The position numbers and the translations under genes are program-made. Below, piece after piece: positions 7,425 through 8,633 of a stretch of DNA of 8,633 nt (position 1 is its first letter; the number at the start of each line of letters is the position of its first letter). Source of the stretch: Flavobacteriaceae bacterium (lineage in GTDB: Bacteria; Bacteroidota; Bacteroidia; Flavobacteriales; Flavobacteriaceae); contig JAAZVG010000058.1 of the NCBI GenBank assembly GCA_018623655.1, positions 1 through 8,633 of the forward strand. Direction: 5' to 3'. The notes under the pieces were generated by a model that was not told the DNA's origin, ran no database searches, and saw only the letters and a program-made list of their open reading frames with translations.

Positions 7425-7523
7425 AGAATTGAAAGTAGTTATACTACGTTTTGGTTTTTCATGATTTAAAGTTTGGTTGGTTAGTAAGAAAAGCCCTAGT
7501 TGAATGAACTAGGGCTTTTTTTT
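7425..7523 (+). ncRNA. Candidate small RNA, or uvrC 3' UTR, ending in an intrinsic terminator
   Basis: The stretch between the perfect TAACTTTG box and the terminator T-tract would give a transcript of about 100 nt. It holds a small hairpin (GTAGT-TAT-ACTAC, 7435-7447), a U/G-rich single-stranded middle (about 7448-7485), and the terminator stem. No open reading frame of note is present. I do not recognise it as 6S RNA, tmRNA, the SRP RNA or any other named RNA. The alternative reading is an unusually long uvrC 3' UTR of about 190 nt. The start is inferred from the box, not observed. Confidence 0.3.
7489..7523 (+). terminator. Strong Rho-independent terminator
   Basis: A 13-bp perfect stem pairs 7489-7501 with 7507-7519 around the loop GAATG. 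The core AGCCCTAGTT/AACTAGGGCT is followed by a run of eight T (7516-7523). It is well formed for the plus strand and ends transcripts coming from uvrC or from the possible small RNA. The run of A at the left foot of the stem is only four bases, so it is a poorer terminator for the minus strand. Confidence 0.93.
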
Positions 7524-7529
7524 AAATCC

Positions 7530-7537
7530 TATTTTTG
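7530..7537 (+). promoter_or_regulatory. Perfect TAnnTTTG -7 box for the DUF3108 gene
   Basis: TATTTTTG matches the -7 consensus fully and ends 6 nt before the ATG at 7544. A possible TTG start codon at 7535 is part of this box, which argues against starting translation there. The -33 region would fall within the terminator's 3' arm and no TTG stands at the usual distance. Confidence 0.5.
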
Positions 7538-7543
7538 TTCGTG

Positions 7544-8332
7544 ATGATTAAAAGGCTTCTATTAGTATGCTTCGTGCTTTTGATGAGTTTTGGATATTCT
7601 CAAGATCAATCAGAATACCAAACGTTTCAGGCTGGTGAGTGGTTGCGTTATCGTCTCCACTACGGTTTTTTCAATGCTAGTTATGCCACCCTCTCATTAA
7701 AGGACACTGTTTTTAGAGGAGAGCCGGCATTTCATGCCATTGGAGAGGGAAGAACAACTGGTTTTGCTTCGCTATTCTTCAAGGTCGAAGATGTTTACGA
7801 AAGCATTTTTTCAAAAACCGAAATAACACCTATTTATTTTCTGAGAGACATCGATGAAGGTGGATACACTAAGAATATCTCGATTGATTTTGACTTTAAT
7901 CGCGAAAAGGCACTCATAAATAACATAAAAGACAAGACTTCTTTCGAGTTAGACATTCGTCAAGATCTTCAGGATATTATTTCAGCTACTTATTTTTTGC
8001 GAGAGACCTTTGATGTATCATCAGTGGAAATTGGAGATGAGGTAGCTCTTGATATGCTTTTTGACGACGATGGTATTTATGACTTTAAATTGAAGTATTT
8101 AGGCAAGGAGGTTTTAAAAACTCGATTCGGTAAGATTGAGTGTCTTGCATTTAGGCCACTGGTTAAGTCAGGTAGAATATTTAGAGCTGAGGAATCCTTA
8201 ACTCTTTGGGTGAGTGATGATAAGAATCGAATTCCAATTCGAATTCAAGCAGACCTTCGTTTTGGTTCGATTAAAGCTGATCTTGACGGATTCAGAGGTC
8301 TAAAGAATTCGTTCGAAATCATTGCTAATTAA
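7544..8332 (+). CDS. Exported DUF3108 domain protein
   Basis: A 262-residue protein with a Sec signal peptide (MIKRLLLVCFVLLMSFGYS, cleavage probably just before QDQ); the Cys in the hydrophobic core is not in a lipobox. The mature part shows the hallmarks of DUF3108: an opening FQAGEWLRYRLHYGFFNASYATL, the block GRTTGFASLFFKVEDVYESIF, then a segment ending in YFLRDIDEGGY, and the closing WVSDDKNRIPIRI. DUF3108 proteins are predicted beta-barrel-like periplasmic or outer-membrane-associated proteins; their biochemical role is not established. The ATG at 7544 is chosen over upstream GTG 7541 and TTG 7535 because it directly precedes the basic residue of the signal peptide and lies after a perfect -7 box. 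The gene is followed after 38 nt by an M23-like lipoprotein gene, a pairing frequent in flavobacteria that suggests a shared envelope role. Confidence 0.88.
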   Translation: MIKRLLLVCFVLLMSFGYSQDQSEYQTFQAGEWLRYRLHYGFFNASYATLSLKDTVFRGEPAFHAIGEGRTTGFASLFFKVEDVYESIFSKTEITPIYFLRDIDEGGYTKNISIDFDFNREKALINNIKDKTSFELDIRQDLQDIISATYFLRETFDVSSVEIGDEVALDMLFDDDGIYDFKLKYLGKEVLKTRFGKIECLAFRPLVKSGRIFRAEESLTLWVSDDKNRIPIRIQADLRFGSIKADLDGFRGLKNSFEIIAN

Positions 8333-8335
8333 AAA

Positions 8336-8366
8336 TTGACAACCCAACCTGAATTTAGCAACTTTG
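8336..8366 (+). promoter_or_regulatory. Candidate promoter of the M23-like lipoprotein gene
   Basis: TTGACA (8336-8341) and CAACTTTG (8359-8366) form a -33/-7 pair with 20 nt between TTG and the -7 box, within the spacing expected for Bacteroidota sigma factor promoters. The -7 box has one mismatch from TAnnTTTG and ends 4 nt before the ATG at 8371. It starts just after the DUF3108 stop, so the downstream gene may be transcribed both independently and by read-through. Confidence 0.55.
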
Positions 8367-8370
8367 TAAG

Positions 8371-8633
8371 ATGAAAGTGTCTCAACGTATTACCACCACA
8401 TTTTGCTTGCTACTAACAGTGATTTTGTACTCTTGCGGATCAAATGAGGAGGATTCTTTTGTCGGCTCGTCAGCGGTAGAAATGCCTGAGCAAATCGAGT
8501 TCGGATTCAACATGATTGACTACGAAGTAGAATTAGATACAGTACAAAGGGGTGATACTTTCGGGAAAATAATGCTCACTCGTGATGCAGATTACATGAA
8601 GGTAAATCAAGCCGCTCGTATTTCTAGAAAATC
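8371..8633 (+). CDS. Lipoprotein, N-terminal part of probable M23-family metallopeptidase
   Basis: The frame runs open from the ATG to the window edge, giving 87 complete codons. The N-terminus is a lipoprotein signal: basic and hydrophobic residues, then LYSC with the acylated C22, followed by an acidic-serine linker (GSNEEDSFVGSS). Next comes FGFNMIDYEVELDTVQRGDTFGKIML, closely resembling the LysM/OapA-like N-terminal module (xGDTFxxIL) that precedes the catalytic domain in flavobacterial secreted M23 peptidases, which cut peptidoglycan cross-links. The zinc-binding HxxxD and HxH residues would lie beyond the window, so the peptidase call rests on this module and on the DUF3108 neighbour. 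The residue after C22 is Gly, so transport to the outer membrane rather than retention is likely, although sorting rules in this phylum differ from E. coli. Confidence 0.68.
   Translation, partial: MKVSQRITTTFCLLLTVILYSCGSNEEDSFVGSSAVEMPEQIEFGFNMIDYEVELDTVQRGDTFGKIMLTRDADYMKVNQAARISRK

Noticed and set aside
7535..7543. Longer form of the DUF3108 protein starting at TTG 7535 or GTG 7541.
   Set aside because: The TTG is part of the perfect TATTTTTG -7 box, and the ATG at 7544 gives a normal signal peptide start.
8228..8245. Repeated CGAATTC units considered as a direct repeat or binding site.
   Set aside because: They encode the RIPIRI stretch of the DUF3108 protein, and codon repetition explains them.
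1..8633. Search for CRISPR arrays, insertion sequences, tRNA genes, phage or defence genes.
   Set aside because: No spaced repeats, transposase motifs, cloverleaf folds or defence domains were seen; all long frames belong to housekeeping or envelope genes.

Overview
The window looks like chromosomal housekeeping DNA from a member of the Bacteroidota, most likely a free-living or marine Flavobacteriales relative. The support is as follows: IleS carries the variant signature GIHH; the DksA-like protein has lost its zinc cysteines; LspA has two large insertions; the promoter-like sites resemble the Bacteroidota -7 box TAnnTTTG; ribosome binding sites of the Shine-Dalgarno kind are nearly absent; and the base composition is moderately AT-rich. 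No mobile element, tRNA, rRNA or CRISPR array is visible.

Layout: positions 1-4932 hold a tight plus-strand operon: ileS (5' end outside the window), a TraR/DksA-family regulator, a small exported protein of unknown function, and lspA. The gaps are 6 nt, then two 1-nt stop/start overlaps (TAGTG and TAATG). A minus-strand 5-formyltetrahydrofolate cyclo-ligase gene (4925-5491) converges on lspA with an 8-nt overlap. It is divergent from uvrC (5538-7334) across a 46-nt gap with a near-symmetrical pair of promoter-like boxes. After uvrC comes a 209-nt noncoding stretch with a perfect TAnnTTTG box, about 100 nt that could be a small RNA or a uvrC 3' UTR, and a strong intrinsic terminator (7489-7523). 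Then follow a DUF3108 envelope protein gene (7544-8332) and the start of a lipoprotein gene that resembles flavobacterial M23 peptidases (8371 to the window end).

Functionally, the genes cover translation (ileS), stringent-type transcription control (DksA-like), lipoprotein maturation (lspA), folate salvage, nucleotide excision repair (uvrC) and cell-envelope upkeep (DUF3108 plus the M23-like lipoprotein, itself a probable LspA substrate). I see no clearly undescribed multi-gene system. The items most worth a second look are the GIHH motif in IleS (predicting strong mupirocin resistance), the possible small RNA before the 7489-7523 terminator, the recurring -7 boxes 4-6 nt from start codons (suggesting leaderless mRNAs), and the uncharacterised exported protein embedded between dksA and lspA.
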